Shown here: in pieces, positions 1 through 13,200 of the stretch
How positions within the stretch are numbered: position 1 is the first letter of the stretch
Layout of the letters: each line of letters begins with the position of its first letter
Source: Myrica gale
Lineage: Eukaryota > Streptophyta > Magnoliopsida > Fagales > Myricaceae
Direction of reading: 5' to 3'
DNA: 64,000 nucleotides
Assembly (NCBI GenBank): GCA_963930655.1
Contig: OZ005606.1
Span: 12,481,501 to 12,545,500, forward strand
The notes under the pieces: model-generated
What the model was told of the DNA's origin: nothing
Databases searched by the model: none
Seen by the model: the letters and a program-made list of their open reading frames with translations, nothing else
Program-made: the position numbers and the translations under genes

Positions 1-415
1 CATTCAACAACATCTGACCAACATCCATATGACTCGCTAAATTCCTATTGTAATAAACACAAGACTTTAAATATTGCTTCAACCCCGATGTCCCATTCTT
101 CTTGTGATGGGCAGGAAAATCTTTCTTACAATAGTGACAAGTGGCTCTAACATTCATAGCATCATTTTCATCAACAACCTTAGTGTAGTGCTGCCAAACC
201 GGAGACTCACGTGAGTTCTTCCTCTTTTTAAGTGGAGGAAGTGGTGGTAACCCACATGGATCAGACCTAATTGTTTCAATACTCTCCGTAGGAGTGGCTC
301 GACAAGATTGAGAAGGTGTAGTAGCTACACTACTACCTATCACATTAGAAGTGTGACTAATTTCACTTCCCAATCGAGTATCACTATTATGAATACGTGA
401 TTGTGTCAAATCCAT
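1..415 (-). CDS. hAT transposase, N-terminal BED zinc-finger part (partial)
   Basis: An open frame of 138 codons starts with ATG at 415-413 and is still open at the left edge. The first 60 residues are Ser/Thr-rich. A basic stretch (LKKRKNSRESPVW) leads into a BED-type zinc finger: CHYCKK, then NGTSGLKQYLKSC. BED fingers of hAT transposases bind the transposon ends, and their usual ligand set is C-x2-C ... H-x3-C. Here the expected His before the last Cys is Tyr (KQYLKSC), so zinc binding may be impaired. No stop is visible in this part. The RNase-H-like catalytic core and the C-terminal dimerisation region would lie to the left of the window. Confidence 0.75.
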   Translation of the reverse strand, partial: MDLTQSRIHNSDTRLGSEISHTSNVIGSSVATTPSQSCRATPTESIETIRSDPCGLPPLPPLKKRKNSRESPVWQHYTKVVDENDAMNVRATCHYCKKDFPAHHKKNGTSGLKQYLKSCVYYNRNLASHMDVGQMLLN

Positions 416-618
416 TTGAAAATAAAGAAAACAAAAAACAATTCAAGTGTAAAATAATTTGAGAAGATACATTGATCAAATTATGATTTTAAAAAAATAA
501 AAATGTTGGCTAATTCAGAATAGCTTTAGATGTAATCATATTAAATTACAACCACCTCCACAATAGAAGTTAGCAAAAATTGGCCTTTACGATGTATGCT
601 TTAGAGTTTAAAGGGATT

Positions 619-647
619 AAAAATCTTTAAAAATACGGTTTTTAAAA
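619..647. other. Nothing recognised at this spot (hAT leader sequence)
   Basis: This stretch lies inside the hAT leader. It is AT-rich DNA without a gene; the notable perfect palindrome of this leader is further on, at 1619-1647. Confidence 0.3.
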
Positions 648-1618
648 ACAAAACAACAAATTCAATTCAAAGCAAACAATTTGTCAAACAAAATAATCAA
701 TCAAACAATCCAATCAAATATATCCAAGTATCCAAACCAAATGCTCCAATTCGATCTCATCCTTCAACATATTCACAAACCACAAGCATCCAAATCAATT
801 TATATCTCATCCTCCAACAGATTCATGAACAACAAGTATCCAAGTCCATCCTCCAACAGACAACAGTTTCACAAACCCTAAAGCAATTTAAGTAAATGAA
901 TTTAATATAGGGATGAGATAGAAAGACATACCTGATACCACAATCAAATAAGCAAATTTAATTGAACAGATTAACTGCCACTGCCAAACGCCTTCAACTA
1001 ATTGACTGCTAGTGCTTTCAACAAAACTGTGTTAAATAACCCACTGAAACCTACAATTAGGAGCAAAATACGTTCAACAATGGAACGATATATATACAAG
1101 CTATTGGTTATTTTGAGAGGTAAAGAGAGGCAAATAATGTGTGGAATTACCGTGAGCCTGAGCCAATGATGAATGCGAGTGAGCCTGAGCCAATTCAAAC
1201 AACTTGGGAAAATGGATGAGATTCGAACGAGATAGAGAGCCTGAGAAGGAAAAAGATATTTACAGTGGCTGCTGGTTGAAGAAAAAAAGATGAACGCGAG
1301 AGAGAGTCGCAAGAGAAATTGAGAAAAAGAAAGAAAGTTACCGTGAGACACCGAGGCAAAGATGACGGTGGTTGATGACTAACGGCGAGGAGGACGATGG
1401 CAGATGATGAGGTGCACTGGGCCGGAGGGGCGTCGGTAGTGGACTCGGGAGGGTTGAGGTCTCGAGGAGGCAGGCTGGCAGGGCAGGCAAACTCCAGGGG
1501 GGTCGTGGTCGTATAACATTAAAGAAACCTTAAGGCTTTACTAGACGACGTCGTATAACATTAAAAAAAGCAGTTCTGGCGGTGAACCCCTAAGCGGTGG
1601 GCAGTTTCGCCACCACCT

Positions 1619-1647
1619 CTATTTTCACCAATACTTGGTGAAAATAG
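1619..1647. repeat. Perfect 13-bp-arm palindrome in the hAT subterminal region
   Basis: Two perfect 13-bp arms (CTATTTTCACCAA and its reverse complement) surround a 3-bp centre. The palindrome lies about 100 bp inside the terminal repeat, where hAT elements often carry transposase-binding repeats. A binding role is inference. Confidence 0.7.
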
Positions 1648-1739
1648 CAACCGCCACCACCCTCGCTACCAAGCAGGGAAAGGTGGTTGGTGGCGGTGCT
1701 GGTTAATCGGCCCACCACCGGTACCAGTGAACACCTCTA

Positions 1740-4700
1740 GGCCAAGCTCTGCCCATATTAAGGAACGGTTGAACATAGGTATAAGCAATATGGATTGGCG
1801 ACTGGTTTATCCGAATGCCATGGTGATTCATCATCCGATTTCGCAATCTGATCATAAGCCACTTTTGTTACATTTATGGAGGACTCCAGCATCACTACCT
1901 CAACAGTTTTAATTTGAGCATTTTTTGCTCCGGGACCACTCGTTCTTCTTTGTGGTGGACCAGGCTTGCCATTTGTCCGTCCAAGGCAGCCCTGCATCTC
2001 AGTTACTTCTGAAACTACGGGCAACAAACCGAGCTCTAATGGTGTGGAATGTCTGATTTTTTGGTCACATTCATACCAACATATCCAGAGTCACCGCGAC
2101 TCTGTCTTCCCAACATGAGGAGCCTCCTTCTGCTAATAATTTGTATGTTTTGCATTCTCTGCAACTCACGTTGGATGAGCAATTGAAACGTGAGAAGATT
2201 TTTTGGCGTCAAAAATCTCGAGTGGAATCGTTGGTTTCCTCGGATGTAAACACACATTTCTTCCACGCCTCTAAGGTAACCAAATTGTTCGACTAAAAAC
2301 TCCAGATGGTGGTTGGGCTTCTAGTCGTCAGCAGGTGGGTAAAACCCTTCTCTCATTTTATCGCCAATTGTATACTTCTGGGGATCCTTTATTCCCCTAT
2401 GATATAGAAGACCTTATTCCCCCTAGCATTTTATATTATGAGAATGCAACTCTATGTGTTTTTCCTTCGTCTGAGGAAATCTTTGCAGATCTTCGGCACA
2501 TGAATCCCAACAAGGCTTCTAGTCCCGACGAGTTATCTTCTATTTTTTCACCTCCTGATGGGATATCGTGGGGGGCAACGTGGTTGCTATGATACAACAT
2601 TTTTGGTCTTTGGTGCTTTACTGCCCGAACTCAACCAATCGAATTTGGTTTTAATTCTCAGGCATGATCACCATGTTTTTCCTTTGGAGTTTCATCCGAT
2701 CAGTTTGTGTAATGTGCTTTACAAACTGATCGCCAAATTGCTTGTGGATCGTCTTAAGCCACTGTTGCGTAATTTGATTTCCCCTTTTTAACCAGGTTGT
2801 CATATTCAGGATAACTATTTAGTTCAGTTGAGCTTTCTCACAACATGAAGCATAAATTTGGGCGTATGGGTTGGATGGCAATCAAGGGAGACATGGAGAA
2901 AGCTTATGAATGCGTCGAGTGGTCCATTTTTTTATTCTTCACTAGTTTGATTTTTCTCCGCATTGAATCTGGTTGATTGAGCAGTGTATTACTACAACTC
3001 AATTTTTAGTTCTTCTCCAAGGCAGTCCTTTCGGTCACTTTACCGCATCCCGCGGGATGAGGCAGAGCGACCCTCTGTCGCCGTTTCTTTTTCTCTTGGT
3101 CTCTGATGTACTTTCTCAGCTCATAGTCCATGCTGAACTGGCCAACCAGATTCGTGGCATAAAAATCAATGTTGTTGCCCCTACCATCTCCCACATGTTC
3201 TTTACTGATGGCATCTTATTTTTTTTTGTCGTGCTCATGAACATGACACTGCACATCTCAATATTTATTTGGACAAATATATAAGGTTGTCTGGGCAACT
3301 TCTGAATAGATCCAAGTCCGCCGTTCATTTTAGTCATAATGTTTTGGGTCAATTGGCACTTGAAATAGCCAATTCTCTTCGGCTTCCTCGTTTGCCTAGC
3401 AAAATTCGTCACTTGGGCCTCCCTTTGATTTTTTTCGAGAGCCAAATTACAGGTTCTCGACGATCTGAAAGATAAGATGTTTTCTAGTATCTCTAGGTGA
3501 AAGGCGATGCATTTATCGCAAGCGAGTCGCACAACATTAATCTCTACTATGGTGGTTTCCATGCCAGTTTATGTTATGAGTTCTCTGCTCCTTCCTAAGG
3601 GGTGGTATGCTTCTGTGAACCAATAATTTAAAAATTTTTGGTGGGGCTTCAATCCTTTAAAATCCCACAACCTCTCTCTCAAGGCTTGGCCTTCGTTGTG
3701 CTTGCGTAAGGCTATAGGGGTCTGGGCATTCAATCACTGTCACGTATGAATATTGCACTATTGGCTAGTCGGGGATGACATTTGTTGAATGAGGAGCCTT
3801 CTTTGGTGGGTGTCTCTGTGCAAAGCCAAGTATATATGTCACTCCTATTTTTTTGGATTCTTATGTCCCCCGCGTGACAACCTGGGCCTGGAAGGTTCTT
3901 CATAACTTGATTCCTCAGTTTAGGTTGGGAGCTTGCAAACATATCCGCAAATGGGATAACGACTTTGATTTTTAAGGACCCACGGGTGTTGGGTTTGCCA
4001 ACTTTCCAACCTCAGCCTCGTACTGTTATTTTGGATGAATGGACTAATGATTGTGTCTCCTCTCTTATCTCTCATGTGTCTCATCAGTGGGACCATGCGA
4101 AACTTCATCAACAGTTTAACGTGACATCTGTCCAGTTTATTCTTCAGATTCCACTTCATCTCTCAGGTGGTGCTGATCGGTGGATTTGGCCCTTGGATTC
4201 TTCGGGTAGTTTTTCTACCAAATCCATGTATCGAGCTCTGTTACTGCCTTTTCACTCCACTGTGAGTCCTTTGACTATGGTTGACTGGAGGAAGCTTTGG
4301 AAATTGCGGGTGCATGCTCGGCTGCGACTGCTCTTGTGAAAGCTGACATGGAACATTATCCCCACAAGGACTCGAATTGATGCTGCTATTCACCTACCGA
4401 AGACGAAAGACACTTTTTGTCCCCTCTGCGCTGAGTGTTCGGAGTCCATCTAACACCTGTTTCTCTTTTTTCCTATCATTTGCGGCATTTGGAGTGAGGC
4501 CCCGTGGAAAATTATGATTTGATCGTTCTTGGCATTGCCTTTTCTCATTGGCTCTCTATCATCTTGGACCCGACTCCTTCAGGTATTCCCTCTTCTGATT
4601 TCCATAAGTTCCAGCTTTATGTTGTGAACGTCATCGATGTGGTTTGGCATTACCGTAGTGGTATTACTCATGGTGAATCAGAGGTGAATATGATGTTTTT

Positions 4701-5335
4701 TGTCGAACGAGTTCGTCGTTTTAGCTGGCAACATGTAACTGCTTGGCAATATGCTCCTCTCAAGCTCTCTCCTACATGGCGCCCACCTGATCCTGGGGTT
4801 ATTAAAATTAATGTAGATGTCGCGGTACGTAATTCTTTCTCTTTTGCGGCCTGTGTGTGTAGAGACAATTTGAATATTGTCGTTTATGCAGAAACCAGAA
4901 AACTTATGATGGTTGATCCGTCTGTAGGTGAGGCTGAAGCCTTATGCTTGGGGATGGAAGTTGCTCTTCAGCACCAGTGGCCTTAGGTTATGTTTGAAGG
5001 AAATTCGTTGGTTGTTATGAAGCTGTTAGCCAAACCATTGGTGATTGTCCTTGGGCAATAGAGCCAGCCATTTCGGCTTTTAAATTGTGTTTAGCCAACC
5101 ATTCTAGTTTTAGTTTTTCTTTCTCTCCTAGGTATGTGAATGTATTGGCACACAATATTTCCCAATGGGGCACTTCCTCTCTTAGGGAGGGATGCATTCC
5201 TGAGCTATTAGGGCCTCTGCTTAGTTATCCTTGGTTGTATGAAGGTTTTGACCCACCCTAACTTTTTGGTGGTTGTAATTGAGCATTTATGCCGTTTTTT
5301 TATTTATGTTATGGCAAGTTGTTGATTAAAAAATA
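1740..5335 (+). mobile_element. Decayed L1-clade LINE with C-terminal RNase H domain
   Basis: In order on the + strand, in several broken frames: the end of an AP-endonuclease domain (1740-1912, including the SDHKPLLLHL region), reverse transcriptase (about 2335-3480, with FHPISLCNVLYKLIAKLLV and GMRQSDPLSPFLFLL), a zf-RVT Cys/His segment (about 4200-4490), and a plant-type RNase H domain (4790-5260, starting PGVIKINVDVAV). The palm motif, normally F/Y-A-D-D, reads FTDG at about 3200. There are many stops and frameshifts, so it cannot be active. A short A-rich run near 5325-5335 marks the 3' end. Its 5' part is separated by the hAT insertion and lies off the window. The RNase H domain sets it apart from the LINEs in the kinase intron. 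Confidence 0.85.
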
Positions 5336-5438
5336 GAATGCTAGTTCTATATCATACATTATATGAAGTCATATTAAAATTATCGTCAATGAAGACCACA
5401 ACCCAAGTATCAATTAAGTCAAAGATTGGCTTGCAGGC

Positions 5439-5525
5439 GGTAGGATTTGAACTTATGCACACCTTTGTGTAAGAAGGAAAGTTCTTCTTTCTAATTATTG
5501 AACTATTTTCCTTGGGACAAATTTA
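5439..5525 (-). repeat. tRNA-like / SINE-like segment
   Basis: The - strand has a B-box-like AGTTCAAATCCTACC (5453-5439) about 50 bases downstream of an A-box-like TAGTTCAATAATTAG. This is the spacing of a tRNA or the head of a tRNA-derived SINE. No clean cloverleaf could be folded by eye, so a tRNA pseudogene or SINE head is more likely than a working tRNA. Confidence 0.3.
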
Positions 5526-5951
5526 TGAGTCTGTGAAGCTCGGAGGTGTGAAGTTGAGTGAATCGACGATTTAGATTAAAAGACAAAGACGACAATCCAG
5601 CGGTCTCAATGCGCACACATCATTTAATGAGATAACCTACCTGACCCATGGGAGATACCCACTCGCCCAAGAATGCCCACCCACCTTCAACCAAAAAACC
5701 TTCATAATTGAAATCGTTGAAATCATTTGGAGTGCTGCCAGCCTGCCTCTTCATCAAATTTTCACTTTCTTGCATATAATAATATAGATTATAAAAGTTG
5801 TAATTAAGTACCTTGGTTCGCCTTTGCACACTCTAGTGCTAAATCAATAGTTGATTTCTTGAAGCCAATGACTGCAAACCTTCTCCTCTTTAAGTAGATT
5901 TGAAGCAGATTCTTTTTCGAGTTTGCAGTAATCAATGGAATGGAAGACCTA

Positions 5952-6259
5952 GGTCATGTTCGTTTTCTAAATTTTTTCAGGATTCAAATACATTCACAAA
6001 ACTACCACCGAACATATTCAGAATTTAAACACAAACACCAATACATTTTACACAATCTCCAACAACTTTTTACTTTTTTATTCAACATAAATTTTCTCTC
6101 TCTATACTTTTTTCACATAACTCCAATACTTTTTTATTAAATAATTACATTAAATCATTTCTTTCTCAACTTTACACAAACACCAATAAAACACTATTCA
6201 ACATAAATATTCATAACTTCTTTAAAATCCTACATTTTTACTTAAACCGAACATATCCC
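5952..6259. mobile_element. MITE-like element with GGTCATGTTCG / CGAACATATCCC ends
   Basis: The left end GGTCATGTTCG and the right end CGAACATATCCC are imperfect inverted repeats around 308 bp of AT-rich noncoding DNA. The ends resemble Tourist/PIF-Harbinger MITEs, but a target duplication is not clear. Confidence 0.45.
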
Positions 6260-6722
6260 AGGCCCTGAAAAATCTCTGCGCCAAATTATGGAATTTTAGG
6301 TATATCCTTATATTTTTCAATGCAAACCACAATAAACTTGAAGACGTAAGTCACGTAACACTGCATTAAGAAAAAACCACTGTCACTTCCTCTCTGCCTC
6401 TTCATGGTTCAAATAGTTAAAAACCCATAACGCTTGAAAATCGTTGCTTGGCTTTCAGCAACACATCTCTCTGTCTTTCAAAATTTTGTGGAGGTGCTTG
6501 CATTCAAGTAAAATATTTACTTATAATCACAAAATTTAATGTAAATTCATCCGAACGACTTCTATCTTCCAGCCTAGATTGTAAATTGTTGTTGGTAACA
6601 TCTCTCAAACTCATATTAAAGGAATGATTTTGAATAATGAAAGAGATAGATGAAGAGGCGATTTCAACAATGAAAGGTTTTTCAGGAGGGTGGGTATCTG
6701 TCACGTGGATTATCGTCTTTTA

Positions 6723-6918
6723 GGGTGAGTTTGTTTTGTAAAATTTTAGTGATGTTAAAATTTTAGGTATTGAGTTTAGTGAAAAGTGAAGAGAGAGATA
6801 TTTTTTTGTATTTTTTGTAGTGAAAAGTAATGATTTGACGGGGGAGAGAGATTATATTGTAATATTTTATTGTGTTAAAATTTTAGAGGGTGTAAAATTT
6901 TATAACACAAACACAGCC
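6723..6918. mobile_element. Tourist-like (PIF/Harbinger) MITE, copy 1
   Basis: The element is 196 bp, begins GGGTGAGTTTGT and ends ACACAAACACAGCC, and is flanked on both sides by TTA (6720-6722, 6919-6921). A 3-bp TTA/TAA duplication is the hallmark of PIF/Harbinger. The interior (TTAGGTATTGAGTTTAGTG, GATTATATTGTAATATTTT) matches the copies at 22135 and 44666. Confidence 0.8.
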
Positions 6919-7243
6919 TTAATCTAAATTGTAGATTCAGCTTCGTACTCGGAGCTTCACACAGTAACAGAATATATAACTTTAATAAATGCACTAAATT
7001 CTAACCGGTTTTAGGTTTATTACTCATATAGAGAGCCTACAATGAAGAATCAACCAAGAAAAATACGATGCTTAGAAGAAAAAAAAAATTTCTGATGGAC
7101 ATCGGAGACCATAAGGCCAATATATGGGCCGAATCCCGCAGCTGCTCCAAATCCTGATTCAGCCCATTGAGATCTTCACCCGGTCAACAGTCGCTCTGGC
7201 AGTTTGAGTTCCAAACTTCCTGCTCGTACACTCCCTGAGAGGG

Positions 7244-10200
7244 ATGGATCCGAGCTCCAGCTCACGGCGTACACGCGACGCTCGGCCCAAATCAGAGCTC
7301 TATTCCACCGTCATCATCCACGGCGACTCCGACTCCAACTCCGACTCCGGACAAGAACAAAACGAGCAGCAAAAGCGACGCAAACCACAAAGCAAAGCAC
7401 AAACACGACATCAACAAGAAGAAGACCTGTACGCTAAAATGGTGTATGAGGACCAGGACGAAGAAGACGACTCAGCTCTTCCCCCACTCCTCAAACGCCT
7501 CCCCAAGGACTTCGGCGGCGGTGCCCCAATCGATGACGAAGAAGACGACGACCACAACACCGATTTCGGCACGGTGATTGTCAAGACCGATCGCACTCGG
7601 CCCCGCAACCGGTCTTCTTCGTCTTCCTACTTCTCGAAGCCACCAAGCTCGCCACTCTCGGAATACAAGTCCGCAAGCACCGGGAGTAGAAAGATCAGTA
7701 TTGACGATGATGAGGATGATGGTGAAGATGGGGTGTTTTCGACGTTTGTCGTGAGGTCAACGGTGAAGGCGAGCGAGAGGCAGTCGGTGAGCGGGACTAT
7801 GTTCAGGAGGACTGCTGGTGGTGGTGGTAAAGGTATGGTGGATTCGACGATGGCACGGGCCGTGGCTAGTATGCAAGCAATAGGGGAATTAGGTTTAGGA
7901 AAGCAAAGGAAGGGGGGCGGGTCATCACATGGAGGCGATGAGGTTCGGCAGTTCACGACAAAGATGTCGTCAAGTTCGATTCCGGAGAGTGTTACCAGGG
8001 AAGATCCTACTACTAAGTACGAATTGCTCAATGAGCTTGGTATGTAGAATTCGAGTTTATTTGGTGGACTAGTGTTTAATTTTGCACCTTCACCTGATAA
8101 TATGATAATTTTGGTTAGTTTTGGTACCTTTTACTTCTTGGCTTGGTATTTTTGTTGTTGAATTGCTCTATGTTGAGGCATACTTCGTGAATATTGAAGT
8201 TTCTTGTAGCATCTGACGTGGCTGATTTAGGGGTAGTTGGTGTGGTCATATTATGTAGCTGAGTGAGGTTTCTTTCTTGGAATGGCAGGGAAAGGGTCAT
8301 ATGGGGCTGTTTACAAAGCTAGGGATATAAGAACTTCGGAGCTGGTCGCTATTAAAGTCATATCATTATCTGAAGGGGTGTGTTCCTTTTGCTTTCGCTT
8401 GTGTTTATTTTTGCTATTATTATGAATGTGACCTTTTCAAAATTGAATATAAACTTCACCCATGTTTAGGAAGAGGGATATGAAGAAATTCGTGGTGAGA
8501 TAGAGATGTTGCAGCAATGTAATCATCCGAATGTTGTTCGCTACCTCGGGAGCTACCAAGGAGAGGACTATCTTTGGGTAAGAAACTAAAGAATTTGATT
8601 TGTTCACTTGTGGAACAAATTGCATTGACTTTAAGTATGGATCACTATTTTCAGTATCTTTGCAGATAGTAATGGAATACTGTGGGGGTGGAAGTGTTGC
8701 TGATTTGATGAATGTAACGGAGGAGCCTTTGGAGGAGTCTCAAATAGCATATATTTGTCGGGAGGCATTGAAGGTATGGCTGACTCTGATTGGTTTGAAA
8801 ATGAAAAAACATTCTGAAGAAGCAATCCGAAATATTTTGAATGCTGGAAACTGTGCCAAGTTTTGTGCAGGAAAACTTAAGTATGACAATCTTTTGTTTA
8901 CATGAAGTCAATGCCTTGTTGGATTTTATGATCTCTCCTAACTAAAAATGTTGTTTGAATTTTGTCTTATTTATTTATTCATATTCTTCCTATGTGTAGG
9001 GCCTTGCTTATTTGCACTCAATTTTCAAGGTCCATAGAGATATAAAGGGCGGAAATATTTTGTTAACTGAACAAGGAGATGTCAAGCTGGGTGAGCAAGC
9101 TTCAACTACCATAGCAACTTCATGTGAATTTCGATAAAACAAATTACTCTTGATGTCGTGGTTCATGAATCCTAGCTTTCATTCCTGTTTGATGTTGTCG
9201 ATAGTTGATACTTTGTATGCATGAAACCTTACTGGCTTAACCTTTGATATCACCTCTTTTACGTATATGGGATAACCTTAAGCTAATAAAGAAATCATAT
9301 TATGGCCTGTCTAGATACTCTCTGCCGTCTTGGATCCTTTTCACTATGTCTTAAGTTAGAACTTAACTCTTGGTCATATACCAACACCTGACACTCATAT
9401 TCAAGCCACATTTAATGTAGGTTAGCCAGACAGACTTTCCTCTGCTAACTACGTTTTATATAACTGGAAGTTAGAGAAAGACTATACTAAGGTATAGTTC
9501 TGGTACCAGAGAAGGCTGTTTTATGGTAGGAATCTTGGTATTCTTAATTACTGTGTAGCCGGCCTAAGTATCTTGGATTCTTGTCACTATTACTTAAGTT
9601 TTGAACACTTTTTTTCTAAGCACCTAAGTTTTGAACACTTGATGAGTTAGACACACACCTTATACTAATAGCTGAGTCCTTGTAATGAAGGTTCAATAGT
9701 TTTTTTTTATAAGTAAGCATATTAAAATTTTATTAAGGAAAAGATGTGTTAACAGTACAAGGGAACTGTACCGAAAACACCTAAACCATGCAAGCTAAGA
9801 AGCTAAGAAAATCTTGATAATCTAAAAACGGAATACCCAACACAGCATTAGCCCAGAAAAAAGGGCCTGCAACAACTTGCCCTTCAAACACTCCATCGAC
9901 AAAGCCAAATCTTCAAAACACCTACTATTTCTCTCCCTCCATAAACACCACCAAATGCAAGGAGTCATCTTCTAAATTGCCAATGCCAAAAGGTCATCAA
10001 ATTTCCTCTTCCTCTTCTAACACAACAACACATCAACCACTTGCTCAGGCATTACCCAATAAATATTCCGAATACAAAATATGTACACAACCCTCTAGCC
10101 ACAGAACAATGAAGTAACACATGATCCACCGATTCCCCATCGCATCTACAAAGATAATACCAGTCGATCAAACATAATCCCTTCATCCTTAAGTTATCGA

Positions 10201-13200
10201 CACAATATTTTCGCATGAGCAGCCTCCTACACAACGAAAGAGACTCTCAAAGGAACATTCGTCCTCCAAACCCAATGTCACAGAAAGGAATCAGCAGAAC
10301 CACATGCAAGAAAACCATACATCGACTTAACCGAGAAAACACCATTCTTAGAACCCAACCATTGTATCTTATCATCATCCCCTCTCCTTAACACCTTCGA
10401 ATAAAGTGATGAGAAGAAGACCAAAAATTCATCTAGCTCCCAATCACTAGCAGTTCTAGCAAACTGAACATTTCAAACTAAAATTCCGGAACCTCCCTCC
10501 AAGTAATCCGCCACCAAAGCTTCTTTACACCGAGATAATGAAAACAATAAGGGAAAAACAAATTTCAAGGGTCTATCTCCACACCAACAATCATGCCAGA
10601 ATCGAACTCTGAAACCACATCCCACCACAAATCGAATGTTCTCACGGAAAAAAGTTTAACCATTACTAATGTTCTTCCATAAGAGCCATGGAACACTAAA
10701 GTATTCCAACCACCCACCGTGTTACCGTACTTTTATGAGATGAAAATCCTCCATAAGCTATCTCTTTCTGTAGCAAAAAGCCACAACCATTTTTATAACT
10801 AGGCTTTATTGAACAATCATGCCAGAATCGAACTCTGAGACCACATCCCACCACAAACCTAATGTTCTCTTGGAAAATAGTTCAACCATTACTAATGTGC
10901 TTCCATAAACCCACGCCATAAGAGCCATGAAACGTTAAAGTATTCCAACCACCCACCGAGTTACCGTACTTTTCCAAGATGACAATCCTCCATAAGCTAT
11001 ATCTTTCTGGAGCAAAATTTTTTTTTTTTATAAGTCAATCTCATTAGAAAAGTGAAGACAATATAAAGGATTATACCAAAATCACTAATTCAAACAAGCA
11101 AGAAAACTAACAAAATCAAGAAAAGGACAACCAAGCACTGAGTTCGCCCAACAAAAAAGTAAAGACAAGAAAACACCCTGCAACCTATCCAAGGACAAAG
11201 AACAATCCTCAAAACATCGATTATTACGCTCTCGCCAAAGGCACCACCAAATACAATGGGGTATCATTCTCCAAATAGCCTTACCGAAAGGATTTTTGAG
11301 CCTCCTCTTCCAACACCACAACATATCTTCCACTTTTTCTGGCATAACCCATTGAAGATTCAGAATGCGGAGCACATGAGACCTCAACCCACTCGCATAA
11401 GGACAATGAAACAAGACATGATTAACTGATTCCCCACCACAACAGTGTAAGAAACACCAATCAGCCAAGATCAATCCCCTTCTACGCAGATTATCAATAG
11501 TTAAACTCCTACCATGAGAAGCCTCCCACACAAAGAAGGAAACTCTCATAAGACACAAAGACCTCCAAACACCCTTCCAAGGGAAAGAGAGACCGGCCTC
11601 ACCTCTAAGCAAGCCATACATCGACTTAACAGAAAAAACCCCATCCTTAGCATCCATCCAAACCATCACATCATCCTCCCCTCTTCTGACAACAATCTCA
11701 TACAACAAAGCAAAGAAGAAAGCAAAATCCTCCATCTCTCAATCATTAGCAGCTCTAGAGAAAGGAACACTCTATACCATATTAACACCATCATCCACCA
11801 AACAATCCGCTACCATAGCCTCCTTACAATGAGATAAAGAGAAAACCAAAGGGAAAGCAATACTCAAAGGCTTATCACCACACCAAATGTCATGCCAAAA
11901 GCTAATACTAACACCATTCCCCACCTTAAACCGAATATGCTTGTTGAAATTGCCCCACCCTTTACTAATGTACCTCCACAAACTAACCCCTTAAGAGCCA
12001 AGGGCAGAAATCGTACGCCAACCTCCCATCAAACAATCATATTTTTCAGCAATGACCGTCCTCCACAACCTATCCCTTTCCAAAGCAAACCTCCATAACC
12101 ATTTTCTTAATAACGCCATATTAAACATTCTAATACTTCGAAGGCCCAACCCCCATCCTGCAGCGGAGAACATACCTTATTCCACTTCACAAGGTGAAAC
12201 TTGTGAACACAATCATCACTACCCCAAAGGAAATCCCGCTGAATTTTCTCCATCCTATTTACTACCCCCACCGGAATAGGAAATAAGGAAAGGAAGTATT
12301 TAGGTAAACTCAAAAGAGTAGACTTAATAAGAGTTAACCTACCACCCTTAGAGAGGTACATGAGCTTCCATCCCGCCAACCGACGCTTCATCCTCTCGAT
12401 GATCCCATCCCAAATATGAATGTTTTTGAAAGAAGCACCCAAGGGGAGACCAAGGTACTTAATAGGCAACGAGGAGATACCGCACCCTAAAATACTCGCC
12501 AACTCCCGCACATTCTCCACCCTACCAATAGGGATGACCTCAGACTTAGAGAGATTAATCTTTAAGCCTGAGACCACTTCGAAACATAAGAGAAGGCATC
12601 TAAGACTCCGAATCTGATCCACTTCCGCCCCACACATCACTAAGGTATCATCCGCAAAAAGATGCGAAATAGAAACCCCCACACCCGACCCCCTCCAACC
12701 TTAAAACCTTGTAACCCCCCATGCAATACTATCTTCCCCATCATGTGACTAAAAGCCTCCATCACAATGACAAACAAAAGAGGAGAAAGATGATCCTCTT
12801 GGCGCAAACCACGAGAGCTACTGAAAAAGCCTTCAGGAGACCCATTAATAATCACCGAGAACTTAATTGTCGAAATGCAAAAGAATATCCAACGACACCA
12901 TTTGTCTCCAAAACCACATCTCTTGAGAAAATACAAAATTCTAGTTCACATGATCATATGCCTTTTGCACATCCAGCTTGCAAAGCATACCACGTTCACC
13001 CATCCTCATTCTGGAGTCAATACATTCATTAGCCACAAGCACGTAATCCAGAATTTGTTTCCGCCTCACAAAAGAACTTTGGGATGGAGAGATAATCTTG
13101 TCAAGCACAGACTTCAATCTATTAGCTAAAACCTTGGCTAAAATCTTGTACACACCTCCCACAAGGCTAATAAGCCAGAAGACCTTTAGCTCAACCACGC

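Larger units (their letters stand above)
1..1739 (-). mobile_element. hAT DNA transposon, 5' part, running off the left edge
   Basis: The - strand carries a transposase N-terminus with a BED zinc finger (415 to 1) and, upstream of it, about 1.3 kb of leader ending at 1739 in a hAT-type terminal repeat (TAGAGGTGTTCAC read on the - strand). The outermost 150 bases are GC-rich with many GGTGG/CCACC subterminal motifs. To the right the sequence switches at once to LINE endonuclease coding sequence, so the transposon inserted into that LINE. The 8-bp target duplication would be GCCAAGCT at 1740-1747, but its partner lies outside the window. A direct repeat (GTCGTATAACATTAA) occurs near 1507 and 1549. 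Family assignment is good; the exact end is inferred from the terminal-repeat consensus. Confidence 0.72.
5336..7243. other. Intergenic DNA upstream of the SIK1-like kinase
   Basis: No convincing gene. It holds a tRNA-like segment (5439-5525), two MITE-like elements (5952-6259 and 6723-6918) and AT-rich DNA. A - strand frame near 5629-5829 (residues NDFNDFNYEGFLVEGGW) has an exon-like look but no recognised family and no partner exons. The last 200 bases before 7244 should contain the kinase promoter and 5' UTR. Confidence 0.5.

Noticed and set aside
7204-7437. Open frame overlapping the first kinase exon
   Set aside because: It is an alternative-frame shadow of exon 1, with a low-complexity Arg/Thr product; the 7244 frame matches the kinase family.
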